Source: Corynebacterium sp. (GTDB lineage Bacteria > Actinomycetota > Actinomycetes > Mycobacteriales > Mycobacteriaceae). From it: DNA of 64,000 nucleotides. Position numbers and translations under genes: made by a program. The stretch lies in assembly GCF_030532325.1 (NCBI RefSeq), contig NZ_JAUNLS010000002.1, positions 71,342 through 135,341 on the forward strand, read 5' to 3'. Positions 63,522-64,000 of the stretch are shown in pieces. Under the pieces are notes generated by a model. It was not told the origin of the DNA. It saw only the letters and a list, made by a program, of their open reading frames with translations, and did not search any database. Within the stretch, counting starts at the first letter, position 1; the number at the start of each line of letters is the position of its first letter.

Positions 63522-63617
63522 TAACCGCATATGTTCCTTGTGGGCGCGGCCTTAGGTCTCGTCTCCAGCTCCTAGACCTTCTAAGGGCTGTCCGATCTGA
63601 AGGGGAAGAGAAAGTCA

Positions 63618-64000
63618 ATGCCACTGTCACCAGCTGATGTACACAACGTCGCTTTCAGCAAGCCGCCGATTGGCAAGCGTGGCTACAACGAAGATGAGGT
63701 CGATCAGTTCCTCGACCTCGTTGAGGACACCCTTGCCCAGCTTCAGGATGAAAACGATGACCTGCAGGCTCAGGTAGATGAGCTGCAACAGGGCCAGGCA
63801 TCCGGTGCCGCTGCCGGCGCCAAGGGCGCTGATGAGGCCGCCATCCGCAAGGAAGTGGAGAGCAAGCTGCGCGCGGAGTACGAGTCCAAGCTGGCTGACT
63901 CCAAGAATGAGGTAGCCAAGGCCAAGGAGGAGACCCGCCGCGCCCAGGAGCAGGCCAAGGCAGAGCAGGCTAAGGCCGCTCAGGCTGCGCAGGCGTCCAA
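63618..64000 (+). CDS. divIVA: Polar growth protein DivIVA/Wag31, cut by the window end
   Basis: N-terminal 127 residues of DivIVA (Wag31), which marks the cell poles and directs apical peptidoglycan synthesis. [33 protein letters not shown] is the lipid-binding domain; a coiled coil starts at about residue 40, broken by an Ala/Gly-rich linker (about 57-70), and continues to the window edge. The frame is open at 64000. In mycobacteria Wag31 is phosphorylated by Ser/Thr kinases. Confidence 0.97.
   Translation, partial: MPLSPADVHNVAFSKPPIGKRGYNEDEVDQFLDLVEDTLAQLQDENDDLQAQVDELQQGQASGAAAGAKGADEAAIRKEVESKLRAEYESKLADSKNEVAKAKEETRRAQEQAKAEQAKAAQAAQAS

Overview
The window is a stretch of core chromosome from a high-GC Corynebacterium, not C. 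glutamicum itself. Three things point to this genus: corynebacterial versions of FtsZ, SepF and DivIVA; actinobacterial envelope genes (mptA, pimB', pknL, a DAP-amidating LtsA); and a qcrCAB/ctaE cytochrome branch with a di-heme QcrC. Gene order closely follows what I recall of the C. glutamicum lipA-sucB-pepA-ilvE-ltsA-cta/qcr-pim-aroG-pknL-dcw region. I see no rRNA, tRNA, CRISPR array, insertion sequence or prophage. No large undescribed multigene system is visible. The interest lies mainly in regulatory DNA, repeats and a few local oddities.

Layout. 1-418: a non-coding, nested inverted-repeat element. 419-11268 (all minus strand): a DUF4191 membrane protein, lipoate synthesis (lipA, lipB), glycine cleavage (gcvP-gcvT-gcvH), an MFS exporter and the three-lipoyl-domain E2 acyltransferase (aceF/sucB). 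Lipoate synthesis and two classes of lipoyl acceptor protein therefore sit together. 11397-20730: mixed metabolism, with a small hypothetical gene, a nicotinamidase-like hydrolase, a glutaminase with a C-terminal STAS domain, pepA, ilvE, a lone and catalytically atypical cobT, a DUF3043 protein, erpA and ltsA.

21234-27724: the respiratory block ctaC-ctaF and ctaE-qcrC-qcrA-qcrB, that is, cytochrome aa3 oxidase subunits and the bc1 complex that form one supercomplex. 28591-30499: two secreted NlpC/P60 peptidoglycan hydrolases, the first behind a long structured leader. 30563-41834: envelope lipids and glycans, aromatic synthesis and signalling (pimB', glk, plsC, an acyltransferase, a 3'-5' exoribonuclease, aroG, pknL with its Rv2175c-like partner, mptA, a GGPP-type synthase and a GNAT protein). 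42170-43160: two small conserved genes.

43872-64000: the division and cell-wall (dcw) cluster, all plus strand: mraZ-rsmH-ftsL-ftsI-murE-murF-mraY-murD-ftsW-murG-murC-ftsQ-ftsZ-pgeF-yggS-sepF-yggT and the start of divIVA (wag31). It makes the UDP-muramyl pentapeptide and lipid II, builds the septum, and ends with the polar growth organiser.

Regulation. About sixteen genes have a TANNNT -10 hexamer 5-8 nt upstream of the start codon, so they are probably leaderless. Respiratory and NlpC promoters carry cAMP-receptor (GlxR)-like palindromes. The mraZ promoter carries six TGGGG-type boxes at about 10-bp spacing, as expected for MraZ autoregulation. Gene names rest on my reading of motifs and family memory; no database search was run.
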